From: Pollutimonas bauzanensis
GTDB taxonomy: Bacteria; Pseudomonadota; Gammaproteobacteria; Burkholderiales; Burkholderiaceae_B
Direction: 5' to 3'
Assembly (NCBI RefSeq): GCF_900129885.1
Contig: NZ_FQXE01000001.1
Location: forward strand, 427,086 to 491,085
Length of the DNA stretch: 64,000 nucleotides
Positions 44,687 to 53,822 of the stretch are shown here, piece by piece (position 1 is the stretch's first letter; every line of letters starts with the position of its first letter). A model generated the notes under the pieces. The model worked only from the letters and a program-made list of their open reading frames with translations, had not been told where the DNA came from and searched no databases. A program made the translations under genes and the position numbers.

Positions 44687-45889
44687 TCAGCCGGCCTGGT
44701 GTATCACTTTTTGCCCAAGCAGGCGTTCGATTTCCGCCGGCGCAAAACCATAGTCCGCGAACACGGCGCTGGTGTGCTGGCCGAACAGCGGCGGGGCGGT
44801 GCGCACCGACGAACCGTCTTCCATGTGGGTCATGCTCAGCGGCAGCCCCACCTGTTTCAATTCGCCCAGCACCGGATGCTCCACCGTCTGGACCAGCTTG
44901 CAGGCCAGTACCTGCGGGTCGCTGAACACATCGTCCAGCGTGTTGATGGGACCCGCCGGGATGCCGTTTTCTATCATCAGGGGCGTCCACTCCATGCGGC
45001 TGCGGCGCTTCAGGCTGGCTTCCAGCAGTTCCTTGAGCGCATGGCGATTCTGCATCCGGTCGGCATTGGTCAGGAAGCGGGGGTCGGAGGCAAGCGCTTC
45101 CAGGCCGAGTATCGAACACAGCTTGCCCCACATCGCGTGAGTCGCCGGCGCCAGGTTCAGCGGACCGTCGGCCGTCTCGAAAGTGCCGTATGGCGCAATG
45201 ACCGGGTGCACGTTGCCGCAGGGCTGCGGCACCTCCTGGACGCTCAGGTAGCGCTGGCCCTGGACGCTGAGCAGACCCATCAGGCTGGCCAGCAGCGACG
45301 TTTCCACATGCTGCCCGCGGCCGCTGTTCTTGTGCTCGACCACGGCGGCCAGTATCCCGATGACTATCCACATGCCCGCGGTGAGGTCGCCTATCGCGGT
45401 GCCGACCCGCGTGGGGCCCGATTCATCGGTGCCGGTCAGGCTCATGAATCCGGAATAGCCCTGGGCAATCTGGTCGAAGCCCGCCCAGTCCTTCGCCGGG
45501 CCCTTGCTGCCGAAACCGGAAATCGACGCCATGATGATTCCGGGCTTTTCCCTGGAAAGCTCGTCGTAGCCCAGGCCCATGTTTTCCATGGTGCCCACCT
45601 TGAAATTTTCCACCACGATGTCGGACTTGAGCGCCATTTCCTTGATCAGGGCCAGGCCCTCCGCGCTGCGGAAGTCGATTCCAATTCCCTTTTTATTCCG
45701 GTTGGCGCTAAGATAATAAACGCTTATGTCCTCGTCGAACGGCCCCCACTGGCGCACCATGTCGCCCGCCGGCATGGGCTCGACCTTGATCACCTCGGCC
45801 CCGAGATCCGCCAAGATCATTGTGCTGAAAGGCCCGGACAGGGCGCGGGTCAGATCCAGCACTTTCAATCCAGATAATGGAAGGCTCAT
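44687..45889 (-). CDS. Type III CoA-transferase (CaiB/FRC family)
   Basis: A 400-residue family III CoA-transferase that would move CoA from one acyl-CoA to a free acid such as succinate-CoA to a dicarboxylate. Blocks LKVLDLTRALSGPFSTMILA, LGAEVIKVEP and DWAGFDQIAQGYSGFMSLTG (with the catalytic-Asp region) are clear. Start MSLPLSGLK at 45889 has GGAGAG upstream. First gene of the cluster that reads towards 39 kb, divergent from a LysR gene 126 nt away. Confidence 0.9.
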   Translation of the reverse strand: MSLPLSGLKVLDLTRALSGPFSTMILADLGAEVIKVEPMPAGDMVRQWGPFDEDISVYYLSANRNKKGIGIDFRSAEGLALIKEMALKSDIVVENFKVGTMENMGLGYDELSREKPGIIMASISGFGSKGPAKDWAGFDQIAQGYSGFMSLTGTDESGPTRVGTAIGDLTAGMWIVIGILAAVVEHKNSGRGQHVETSLLASLMGLLSVQGQRYLSVQEVPQPCGNVHPVIAPYGTFETADGPLNLAPATHAMWGKLCSILGLEALASDPRFLTNADRMQNRHALKELLEASLKRRSRMEWTPLMIENGIPAGPINTLDDVFSDPQVLACKLVQTVEHPVLGELKQVGLPLSMTHMEDGSSVRTAPPLFGQHTSAVFADYGFAPAEIERLLGQKVIHQAG

Positions 45890-45968
45890 CTTGCTTCTCT
45901 CCTTTTTAAGCATCATCGATTCTAGGTATAGATAGCAAGCAATAAAAATACTTTTTAACGATAGAACC

Positions 45969-45983
45969 ATAAGATAAACTTAT
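45969..45983. promoter_or_regulatory. Candidate LysR-type operator
   Basis: ATAAGATAAACTTAT is a dyad with the T-N11-A form bound by LysR-type regulators. It lies in the 126-nt region between the divergent CoA-transferase and LysR genes, 32 nt before the latter. Confidence 0.5.
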
Positions 45984-46015
45984 TTCATTAATGGACGTAA
46001 CGACAAGGCCAGATC

Positions 46016-46939
46016 ATGAACCTGCGGCAACTCCAATACTTTGTGCGTGTGTTCGAAATGCAGAACATGACCCGCGCGGCGGAAAGCCTGTACGTCGCGC
46101 AACCCGCGCTGAGCCAGCAGATCGCCCTGCTGGAGGAAGATCTGGGAGTGCGTTTGCTGGTGCGCGGGTCCAAGGGGGTGCATGCGACGGCCGAGGGCGT
46201 CCTGCTCTACCGGCACGCCCAGACCATACTCCGGCAGGTCGACAGCACGCGCAGCCTGCTGGCCAGGACCGATGACCAGATCGCGGGCACCGTATCGATC
46301 GGCCTGGCCTCGAGCACGGCGCGCATGATCGCCCTTCCGCTCATGAAGCTCGTCAAACAGGAGTTTCCGGGAATCGTATTGGAGATCGTCGATATCCCGA
46401 GCGCCGACCTGACCCGGCTGGTGCTTCAGGGAAGAGTCGATTTTTCGCTTTCGCCCGATCAACAGCCCATCAAGGGCATTTCGCTCACCCCCCTGCTGGT
46501 CGAAGACTTGTTCCTGCTTACCCATCCCAGCCTGAAGCTGCCTGAAAAGAATGTGACGATCAAGAGCATTTCGGCCTTGCCCTTGATTCTGCCCAGCCTG
46601 CCCAACAAGCTCAGGGCGCGCGTCGATCATGTATTCCTGGCAGCCCGGCTCACCTACAACCTGTTCGCCGAAGCCAGCACCTCGGCCATCCTCATACCCG
46701 CGGTCCGGGAAGGACTGGCCGCCACCATGCTGCCGTATTCGGCGGCTCAGCCCGAGATCGCCAACGGCGCGATCACCTCGCATTCAATGGATGTCGAACT
46801 TTCGCGGGAGATCGTTCTATGTTCGAGCGACAGCCTGCCGCTCACGCCGGCCGTAAGCAAAGTCATCAATCTATGCAAGGGGCTGATCAAGCAGTTGATC
46901 CTGGAGCAGCGCTGGCTGGGCTGCCGGGTGCTGTACTGA
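46016..46939 (+). CDS. LysR-family regulator of the adjacent CoA cluster
   Basis: A 307-residue regulator with helix-turn-helix at residues 1-60 (LRQLQYFVRVFEMQNMTRAA, YVAQPALSQQIALLEEDLGV) and effector-binding domain behind. The subgroup resembles Nac/CynR-like regulators. Divergent position strongly suggests that it controls the genes from the CoA-transferase to the hydroxyacid dehydrogenase, with an intermediate or substrate as inducer. It converges with etfA. Confidence 0.9.
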   Translation: MNLRQLQYFVRVFEMQNMTRAAESLYVAQPALSQQIALLEEDLGVRLLVRGSKGVHATAEGVLLYRHAQTILRQVDSTRSLLARTDDQIAGTVSIGLASSTARMIALPLMKLVKQEFPGIVLEIVDIPSADLTRLVLQGRVDFSLSPDQQPIKGISLTPLLVEDLFLLTHPSLKLPEKNVTIKSISALPLILPSLPNKLRARVDHVFLAARLTYNLFAEASTSAILIPAVREGLAATMLPYSAAQPEIANGAITSHSMDVELSREIVLCSSDSLPLTPAVSKVINLCKGLIKQLILEQRWLGCRVLY

Positions 46940-46940
46940 A

Positions 46941-47062
46941 AAGGCCCCGGGGATGAGCCAGGCACTGAACAGTCCCTGCGGACTGTTCAGTGCCTGGCTC
47001 ATCCGAGCGGCATGCAGGCAGGTGAACAGCACCGCCGCGCAGCGGCAAGCCGCCGGGGCCTT
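46941..47062. other. Long perfect hairpin between convergent genes
   Basis: A perfect 25-bp inverted repeat (46951-46975 with 46980-47004) closes on a 4-nt CTGC loop. An outer 10-bp pair, AAGGCCCCGG (46941-46950) with CCGGGGCCTT (47053-47062), could enclose it. No U-tract follows on either strand, so it is not a standard terminator. A 44-codon frame with ATG at 46953 runs to 47087, and because of the symmetry both strands can encode MSQALNSP; I do not call either a gene. Confidence 0.8.
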
Positions 47063-47091
47063 GCCCGCCTGCATCGGGCCAGCCTGAGGGA

Positions 47092-48021
47092 CTACAGCGC
47101 CTCGACCAGTTCAGGCACCGCCTGGAACAGGTCCGCCACCAGGCCGTAATCGGCGACGCCGAATATCGGCGCCTCGGCGTCCTTGTTGATGGCAACGATG
47201 ACCTTGGAGTCTTTCATGCCGGCCAGATGCTGGATGGCCCCGGAGATTCCCACGGCGACGTATAGCTGCGGGGCGACGATCTTGCCTGTTTGGCCGACCT
47301 GCCAGTCATTGGGCGCATAGCCCGCATCGACCGCGGCGCGCGAGGCGCCCAGGGCCGCGCCCAGCTTGTCGGCCAGCGGATCGAGAATCTTGAAGTTCTC
47401 GGCGCTGCCCAGGCCGCGGCCGCCCGAAACCACCACTGCCGCGCCGGCCAGCTCGGGACGATCGCTTTTGGCGACTTCACGGCCGACGAACGACGACAAG
47501 CCGGAATCGGCCACCACTTCCACCGATTCCACCGCCGCGCTGCCGCCCTGGCCTGCGACGCCGTCGAATGCCGTGGTGCGCACGGTAATGACCTTGATCG
47601 CATCGGCCGATTGCACCGTGGCGATGGCATTGCCGGCATAAATGGGGCGCGTGAAGGTGTCGGGCGATTCGACCGAAATGATATCGGAGATCTGCGCCAC
47701 ATCGAGCTTGGCCGCCACGCGGGGCGCCACGTTCTTGCCCGCCGCCGTGGCGGGGAACAGAATGTGGCTGTATCCGCCGGCCAGCGCCAGCACCTGGGCG
47801 GCAACATTCTCGGCCAGGCCGTCGGCCAGCGCGGCGCCGTCGGCCAGCAGCACTTTGGCCACGCCGGCGGCTTGCGCCGCCTGGTCGGCAACGGCCTGCG
47901 CGGCGCTGCCCGCCACCAGCACGTGGATATCGCCGCCCAGCTTGGCCGCCGCCGCGATGGTATTGAGGGTCGCCACCTTCAGGTGCGCGTTGTCGTGCTC
48001 AGCAATTACAAGTATCGTCAT
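47092..48021 (-). CDS. etfA: Electron transfer flavoprotein alpha subunit
   Basis: FAD-binding alpha subunit of 309 residues that carries electrons from acyl-CoA dehydrogenases to the ETF-quinone oxidoreductase. The C-terminal FAD domain is typical: [38 protein letters not shown] and [12 protein letters not shown]. Its ATG follows the etfB stop directly (etfB ends at 48022). Confidence 0.96.
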   Translation of the reverse strand: MTILVIAEHDNAHLKVATLNTIAAAAKLGGDIHVLVAGSAAQAVADQAAQAAGVAKVLLADGAALADGLAENVAAQVLALAGGYSHILFPATAAGKNVAPRVAAKLDVAQISDIISVESPDTFTRPIYAGNAIATVQSADAIKVITVRTTAFDGVAGQGGSAAVESVEVVADSGLSSFVGREVAKSDRPELAGAAVVVSGGRGLGSAENFKILDPLADKLGAALGASRAAVDAGYAPNDWQVGQTGKIVAPQLYVAVGISGAIQHLAGMKDSKVIVAINKDAEAPIFGVADYGLVADLFQAVPELVEAL

Positions 48022-48771
48022 TTAAACCACCTTCGCTTCATTCTTGAGTTTGTCGACCAGCGCGGCCACATCGGGCACGATAATGCCCGCAGAACGCGCG
48101 GGCGGCTCCGAAACTTTCAGGGTCTTCAAGCGCGGGGCGACATCGACGCCCAGTTCCTCGGGCGTAATGACGTCCAGCGTCTTTTTCTTGGCCTTCATGA
48201 TATTGGGCAGGGTAACGTAGCGCGGCTCGTTCAGGCGCAAATCGGTGGTGATGATGGCGGGAAGCTTGAGCGACAGCGTTTCGAGCCCGCCGTCCACTTC
48301 GCGCGTCACCGCCACGGTATCGCCCGAGACTTCGACCTTGCTGGCGAAAGTGGCCTGCGGCCAGCCCAGCAAGGCGGCCAGCATCTGGCCGGTCTGATTG
48401 GCGTCGTCGTCGATCGCCTGCTTGCCCAGAATGACCAGCCCAGGCTGTTCCTTGTCCACCAGCGCCTTGAGCAGCTTGGCCACGGCCAAGGGCTGCAGTT
48501 CGACATCGGTCTGCACCAGGGCGGCGCGGTCGGCGCCAATGGCCATGGCGGTGCGCAGGGTTTCCTGGGATTGCGCAACGCCGCAAGAAACGGCGATGAT
48601 CTCGGTGGCGACGCCCTTTTCCTTGAGGCGCGTAGCTTCTTCGACGGCGATTTCGTCGAATGGGTTCATGGACATTTTCACATTGGCGATATCCACACCG
48701 CTTTGATCGGATTTCACGCGCACTTTGACGTTGTAATCAACCACACGCTTGACAGGTACCAATACCTTCAT
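48022..48771 (-). CDS. etfB: Electron transfer flavoprotein beta subunit
   Basis: AMP-binding beta subunit of ETF, 249 residues. Conserved blocks are [51 protein letters not shown] (the recognition-loop neighbourhood) and the acyl-CoA dehydrogenase docking loop [18 protein letters not shown] 48771 has GGAG upstream; a few open codons before it are not used. Forms an operon with etfA. Confidence 0.96.
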   Translation of the reverse strand: MKVLVPVKRVVDYNVKVRVKSDQSGVDIANVKMSMNPFDEIAVEEATRLKEKGVATEIIAVSCGVAQSQETLRTAMAIGADRAALVQTDVELQPLAVAKLLKALVDKEQPGLVILGKQAIDDDANQTGQMLAALLGWPQATFASKVEVSGDTVAVTREVDGGLETLSLKLPAIITTDLRLNEPRYVTLPNIMKAKKKTLDVITPEELGVDVAPRLKTLKVSEPPARSAGIIVPDVAALVDKLKNEAKVV

Positions 48772-48896
48772 CGAGCATTCTCCAAGGATTAAAAAAAAAG
48801 CTGCCACCCCGGCATCGCAAGCGGACGGCCGAGCGCCCCGCGGCGCTGCGCCCAGGCTTGCCTGCCGGACAAGATATTCACGTAAACCTTCTTATT

Positions 48897-49820
48897 CTAC
48901 AACGTCGCCAGCGCCCTGATGTGGGCCACCGCGCTGCGCCCCAGGGCCGACAGGTTGTACCCGCCCTCCAGGAAGCTGACCACCCTGCCCTGCGCCGTGT
49001 GCCCGGCCAGTTGCACGACCTGCTCGGTGATCCAGGCGTAGTCGGCTTCGACCATGCCCAGCTGGCCCATGTCGTCTTCGCGGTGGGCATCGAAACCGGC
49101 GGAGATGAAAATGAACTCGGGCCTGAAGGCCTCCAGCCGGGGCAGCCAGATGTCGCTCGCCAGCAGGCGCAAGGCATCCCCGTTGGTATAGGCGTCGACC
49201 GGTATATTTACCATGTTTTCGGCGGGATGGCCCTGACATATGTTGGGAAAGAAAGGATGCTGGAAGAAGCTGCACATCAGCACACGGGGGTCCTCGGAAA
49301 ACATTTCTTCGGTGCCGTTGCCGTGGTGCACATCGAAGTCGATGATGGCGACCCTTTCGAGCTGGTACTTTTCAAGCGCGTAGGCGGCCGCTATGGCGAT
49401 ATTGTTGAAGAAACAGAAGCCCATGGCGGCATCGGGGCGCGCATGATGGCCGGGCGGGCGCACGGCGCAAAAAGCCGTGCGCGCCTTTTGCGCCATGATG
49501 GCATCGACGGCGGCTATCCCCGACCCGGCGGCGGCCCGCGCCGCCTCTATCGTATGCGGGTTCATGATGGTGTCCGGGTCGATGGCGAAGTAGCCGGCCG
49601 CCGGGGAATGGCTGCGCAGATAGGCCAGGTGTTCGTGGGTATGCACCCTGAGGATATCGGCCTGGCTGGCCAGGGGGGCTTCCTGCTGCTCGAGGAAAGG
49701 CATCACCCCGCTGGCCAGCAACTGGTCGTTGATGGCATCCAGCCGTTGCGGGCATTCCGGATGCCAGTTTCCCATTTCATGCAGGCGGCATGCGGGATGA
49801 GTAATATATAGAGTCTCCAT
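48897..49820 (-). CDS. Histone-deacetylase-like amidohydrolase
   Basis: A 307-residue zinc amidohydrolase of the HDAC/acetylpolyamine family. Zinc and catalytic residues are present: RPPGHHA (His-His dyad), IDFDVHHGNGTEE (Asp and His ligands), SAGFDAHREDD (Asp ligand) and EGGYNLSAL (transition-state Tyr). Alcaligenes HDAH belongs to this class. Bacterial substrates are probably acetylated polyamines or lysines. Start METLYITHPA at 49820; the plus-strand mltB start is only 4-10 nt away, and no ribosome site precedes this ATG. Confidence 0.92.
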   Translation of the reverse strand: METLYITHPACRLHEMGNWHPECPQRLDAINDQLLASGVMPFLEQQEAPLASQADILRVHTHEHLAYLRSHSPAAGYFAIDPDTIMNPHTIEAARAAAGSGIAAVDAIMAQKARTAFCAVRPPGHHARPDAAMGFCFFNNIAIAAAYALEKYQLERVAIIDFDVHHGNGTEEMFSEDPRVLMCSFFQHPFFPNICQGHPAENMVNIPVDAYTNGDALRLLASDIWLPRLEAFRPEFIFISAGFDAHREDDMGQLGMVEADYAWITEQVVQLAGHTAQGRVVSFLEGGYNLSALGRSAVAHIRALATL

Positions 49821-49824
49821 AAGG

Positions 49825-51072
49825 ATGATTATGTTCAAACCCCTGCGTATTTTGCAAGCTACTTCTGTTTTCCTGTTGATCGCCGGTTGCGGCACCACCC
49901 AGACCTCCGCCCTTACGCCCGCCCGGCAGCAAGCCGCGGCAGCCGGCGCCCCGCTCGAAAGCCAGCCCGCAAACCAGGCCCCGCCAAGCGCCACTAGCCC
50001 CAGCCCTTCGATCCAGTCGGGAACGTCCAGCGCCGATGGCGGCGGCTTCTTGCTGGCAAGCGGCGAACTCGTCCCCGACATCCAGGCCTACGCGCTGGAG
50101 GTGTCCCGGACGCGCCACATTCCCTTGCCCCATGTCGCCGCCATCCTGCGGAACGCCCAGTACAGCGCCACCGCGGCAAGGCTCATGGCGCCCGCCAAGG
50201 CCCGCATACGGCGCAGCTGGGTGACTTACCGCAACCGCTTCGTCGAGCCGGTGCGCATCAATGGCGGCGTCGAATTCTGGTCCGAGCACAAGGCCACGCT
50301 GGACCGGGCGGCGCGCGACTATGGCGTGCCGCAATCCATCATCGTGGCCATCATCGGTGTGGAAACCATATACGGCCGCAACACCGGCAATTTCCGCGTG
50401 CTCGACGCCCTGGCCACCCTGGGCTTCCGCTATCCCGACAGCAGCCGGCCCGAGCGCAGCCAGCTGTTCCGCGACCAATTGGCGGACCTGATACAGCTGG
50501 ATTATGAGAAAAAGCTGGATGCGCGCGTGGTCCAGGGATCATTCGCCGGCGCCATAGGCTTGCCGCAATTCATGCCGGGCAGCCTGATGCGCTATGCGGC
50601 CGACGGCGACAATGACGGCCGCATCGACCTGCTGGCCAGCGTGGACGACGCCATCGTGTCCGTCGCCAGTTTCCTGAGGCAGCACGGCTGGGAGCCGGGT
50701 CTGCCGGTTTTTGCGCCGCTCGTCCTGCCCGCGAACCCGCAGGCTTTGGTGGCGGGCGGACTGTACCCCACCTATGACTGGACGGCTTTGCAGAACCAGG
50801 GCGCCACGCTGCGGCCCCAGGCGGGAAACCGCGTCGATAACGGTACGGCTCAGGGCGGGCCAGCGCCGGCCGGCGCCGCGGCCAACTGGAAGAATTACAA
50901 GCTGGGCGTGGTCGACCTGCTCGACGAGCCGCGCAAGCTGGCTGAATACCGGGCCGGGACGCCGAACTTCTTCGCGATCACCCATTACAACCGCAGCTAT
51001 TTCTACGCCACCTCGGTGGCTGACCTGGCGCAGGCGCTGGCGGACCGCATGGGTTATGGCGGCCCGGACTGA
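49825..51072 (+). CDS. mltB: Lytic murein transglycosylase B (lipoprotein)
   Basis: Outer-membrane lipoprotein of 415 residues that cleaves peptidoglycan glycan strands to anhydromuropeptides. A signal peptide ends in the lipobox LIAGC (lipidated Cys22). The SLT_2 domain has catalytic Glu in IIGVETIYGRNTGNFRV and the motif GSFAGAIGLPQFMPGSL, then SVDDAIVSVASFLRQHGWEP. AAGGA in front of the ATG favours this start; ATG 49831 is two codons on. Products feed NagZ-type recycling encoded at 19.9 kb. Confidence 0.94.
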   Translation: MIMFKPLRILQATSVFLLIAGCGTTQTSALTPARQQAAAAGAPLESQPANQAPPSATSPSPSIQSGTSSADGGGFLLASGELVPDIQAYALEVSRTRHIPLPHVAAILRNAQYSATAARLMAPAKARIRRSWVTYRNRFVEPVRINGGVEFWSEHKATLDRAARDYGVPQSIIVAIIGVETIYGRNTGNFRVLDALATLGFRYPDSSRPERSQLFRDQLADLIQLDYEKKLDARVVQGSFAGAIGLPQFMPGSLMRYAADGDNDGRIDLLASVDDAIVSVASFLRQHGWEPGLPVFAPLVLPANPQALVAGGLYPTYDWTALQNQGATLRPQAGNRVDNGTAQGGPAPAGAAANWKNYKLGVVDLLDEPRKLAEYRAGTPNFFAITHYNRSYFYATSVADLAQALADRMGYGGPD

Positions 51073-51087
51073 TCATGGCGAAGCGGG

Positions 51088-51993
51088 CTAATTGAAGACG
51101 CCGGTGGACAAATAACGATCGCCGCGGTCGCAGACGATGAACACGATGGTGGCGTTTTCGACCCGGGCCGCCACACGCATGGCGGCCACCAGGGCGCCGG
51201 CCGATGAAATGCCGCCGAAAATGCCTTCCTCGGCCGCCAGGCGGCGCGCCATGCCTTCGGCTTCCGCCTGGCCTATCGATTCGAATTCGTCGACCTCGGC
51301 CGGCTGGTAGATGGCGGGCTGATAGGCTTCAGGCCATTTGCGTATGCCGGGAATCTGCGCGCCTTCGGCGGGTTGCGCGCCCACGATGCGGACGGCGGGA
51401 TTGCGCGAGCGCAAATAGGCCGCCACACCCATGATGGTGCCGGTAGTCCCCATGGCGCTGACGAAATGGGAGATGCGCCCGTCGGTTTGCTGCCACAATT
51501 CGGGGCCCGTGCTTTCGAAGTGCGCGCGGGGATTGTCGGCATTGGCGAACTGATCCAGCACCTTGCCCTTGCCTTCGGCCTGCATCCTGGTGGCCAGGTC
51601 GCGCGCGTATTCCATGCCGCCCTGGCTGGCCGGCGTAAGAATGAGCTGGGCGCCGTAGGCCGTCATCGAGGCGCGCCGTTCGACCGAGAGGTTGTCGGGC
51701 ATGATGAGTATCATCTTGTAGCCGCGCACCGCGGCCATCATGGCCAGCGCAATACCGGTATTGCCGCTGGTCGCCTCGATGAGGGTATCGCCCGGCCTGA
51801 TATCGCCACGCTCTTCGGCGTGGCGGATCATGGAGCTGGCCGCGCGGTCCTTGACCGACCCCGCCGGGTTATTGCCTTCCAGCTTGGCCAGAATGACATT
51901 GCCGCGCGGCTCGCCCACGCCGCCCGGAATGCGTTGCAGACGCACCAGCGGCGTGGCGCCTATGGTGTCTTCGATGGTGAGGTACTTTTTCAT
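51088..51993 (-). CDS. cysM: Cysteine synthase B
   Basis: PLP enzyme of 301 residues that makes cysteine from O-acetylserine and sulfide or thiosulfate. Schiff-base Lys48 is in NNPAGSVKDRAASSMI, the phosphate loop is TSGNTGIALAM, and the CysM-type MGTTGTIMGVAAYLRSRNP follows. ATG 51993 gives the usual N-terminus MKKYLTIEDTIGATPLV; an ATG four codons earlier is possible. It converges with mltB. Confidence 0.94.
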   Translation of the reverse strand: MKKYLTIEDTIGATPLVRLQRIPGGVGEPRGNVILAKLEGNNPAGSVKDRAASSMIRHAEERGDIRPGDTLIEATSGNTGIALAMMAAVRGYKMILIMPDNLSVERRASMTAYGAQLILTPASQGGMEYARDLATRMQAEGKGKVLDQFANADNPRAHFESTGPELWQQTDGRISHFVSAMGTTGTIMGVAAYLRSRNPAVRIVGAQPAEGAQIPGIRKWPEAYQPAIYQPAEVDEFESIGQAEAEGMARRLAAEEGIFGGISSAGALVAAMRVAARVENATIVFIVCDRGDRYLSTGVFN

Positions 51994-52086
51994 GCGGGAA
52001 ATCATACACCGATCAGGCTTACGCCGGCATAAAAACCCGTCAACCCGACGGGCAAACGGCGCGCCGGCGGCGCCATTCCGGGCAAG

Positions 52087-52671
52087 TTAGGGCGATTTTT
52101 TCAGGGCGCGCGGCGCGGCGCCCGTCCTGCCCGGCTTGCGGGCCGCGTCGGCGCCGCCTGGTTCCAGCCTGGCCCCGGACCCGCCGGATGCCGTCGCATC
52201 CTGGGATGGGTCGGGCGGCTTGCCGGCCCCCTGCCCGCCCAAAGTCAGGCCCGCCGCCTGCAGGCTGACGGCCTTCTTGGGGCCTATGCCCTTGACGCGC
52301 TCGGAAAGGTCCGCGAATGATTCATAGCGCCCGCCGCGCGCGCGTTCGTCTATGATGGTCTGCGCTGTTTTGGGGCCTATGCCGCGCACGCTCTCGAGCT
52401 GTTCCTGGGTGGCGCTATTGACATCGATGGCATGCGCGGCGCCGGGCGCGACAACGCTGGCCAGCATGCCCGCCCGGGCAAGCAATGCGCCCGCCGGCAA
52501 GGCGCCCGCCTGGGGCAGCCCCAGGCTGGTTGCCAGGCCCATGGCGCCCAGCGCCCATCCCACCAGCGAGCGGCGTTTTTTCCTGCCGCCGGCGCCCGGC
52601 GCGCCTGCCGCGCGGGGCGAGGCGCCCCGCGCCAAGGGATGGGCCACGGTGGATTCGGTAAAAGGGTTCAT
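52087..52671 (-). CDS. ComEA-like helix-hairpin-helix DNA-binding protein
   Basis: A 194-residue protein with a basic N-terminus, a membrane or signal segment (about 37-80) and a ComEA-type double helix-hairpin-helix at residues 82-142 (IDVNSATQEQLESVRGIGPK, then LSERVKGIGPKKAVSLQAAG). ComEA binds incoming DNA in the periplasm during transformation. The low-complexity tail of about 50 residues (Gly/Pro/Ala) is unusual. Start MNPFTESTVA has a GGAGG ribosome site. No other com gene is near. Confidence 0.82.
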   Translation of the reverse strand: MNPFTESTVAHPLARGASPRAAGAPGAGGRKKRRSLVGWALGAMGLATSLGLPQAGALPAGALLARAGMLASVVAPGAAHAIDVNSATQEQLESVRGIGPKTAQTIIDERARGGRYESFADLSERVKGIGPKKAVSLQAAGLTLGGQGAGKPPDPSQDATASGGSGARLEPGGADAARKPGRTGAAPRALKKSP

Positions 52672-52826
52672 TTGCAGCCTCCGAAAAAAGGGAACGGAAG
52701 CGCGGCGTAGTCGACGGATGCGGCCACCTGATTCGATCCGCGCTTCCTGACTGCAATGATCGCGGCATTGCGGGCCGGCGCATAGCCGGCCGAAACGCAA
52801 TAGTCCATGCGTAGACTTACCGTAAG

Positions 52827-53822
52827 CTAAATGCGCCCTTGCCCGAGCAGCGCCGTCACATAGGCCGCCACGCCGGTCTGCACATCGCGGAAAGGCCTGT
52901 CGTAGCCCGCGCCGCGCAGCTGCGACAGGTCCGCTTCGGTGTGGCTCTGGTAGCGGCCCTTGAGGTCATCGGGAAAGGGGATGTATCGAAGCAGCTGGCG
53001 GTCCACCAGCTCGGCCAGGGACAAGGCCGGCTGGTTCTTATGGACGCGCAGGGTATTGACCACGGTGCGCGCCACATCGTTGAATGGCTGCGCCCGCCCG
53101 GTGCCGCAATTGAAAATGCCAGATTTTTCGGGGTGGTCCAGAAAGAACAGGTTTACGTCGACGACGTCGTCCACGTAGACGAAGTCGCGCAACTGGCCGC
53201 CGTCGGCATAGCCGTCCCATCCGCCGAAAAGGCGCACATGGCCTTGCTCCTGGAACTGGTTCATGTTGTGGAAAGCGACCGACGCCATGCGGCCCTTGTG
53301 CTGCTCGCTGGGGCCGTATACGTTGAAATAGCGCAAGCCGACCACCGGGGCCGTCAGGGTCTCGAGATGGCGGCGCAGCACCTGGTCGAACAGGAACTTG
53401 GAATAGCCGTAGACATTCAAGGGCGATTCATACAGCGCGTCTTCGACGTAGACCGGCCCGGCGCCGTACACGGCTGCCGACGAGGCATATAGCAAAGGTA
53501 TGTGCTTGGCCTGGCAAAACTGGAACAGCTCGAGCGTGACGCGGTAGTTGTTGTCGAGCATGTAGCGGCCATTGCGCTCGGTCGTGTCGGAACATGCTCC
53601 CTGGTGCAGGATGGCTTCGATATTGGCAAGCTGGCCGCGCGCGATGCGCTCGCGGAACTCGTCCTTGTGCATGTAGTCCGCGATCTGGCAATCGACCAGA
53701 TTGACGAATTTGTCGCCCTCGGTCAGGTCGTCGACGACCAGGATGTCGGTATGGCCGCGGCGATTCAGGCCGCGGACGAGATTGCTGCCGATGAAGCCGG
53801 CGCCTCCGGTGACGATTATCAT
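52827..53822 (-). CDS. hldD: ADP-L-glycero-D-manno-heptose 6-epimerase
   Basis: Short-chain dehydrogenase-type epimerase of 331 residues that finishes ADP-heptose for the lipopolysaccharide inner core. NADP-binding GGAGFIGSN is at 6-14, the catalytic Tyr-Lys pair in [12 protein letters not shown] and a substrate segment in [15 protein letters not shown]. Its ATG overlaps the hldA stop as ATGA. Confidence 0.97.
   Translation of the reverse strand: MIIVTGGAGFIGSNLVRGLNRRGHTDILVVDDLTEGDKFVNLVDCQIADYMHKDEFRERIARGQLANIEAILHQGACSDTTERNGRYMLDNNYRVTLELFQFCQAKHIPLLYASSAAVYGAGPVYVEDALYESPLNVYGYSKFLFDQVLRRHLETLTAPVVGLRYFNVYGPSEQHKGRMASVAFHNMNQFQEQGHVRLFGGWDGYADGGQLRDFVYVDDVVDVNLFFLDHPEKSGIFNCGTGRAQPFNDVARTVVNTLRVHKNQPALSLAELVDRQLLRYIPFPDDLKGRYQSHTEADLSQLRGAGYDRPFRDVQTGVAAYVTALLGQGRI

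Noticed and set aside
46953-47087. A 44-codon frame beginning at the long hairpin
   Set aside because: Its start is dictated by the palindrome, and the opposite strand can encode the same first residues; no family features.
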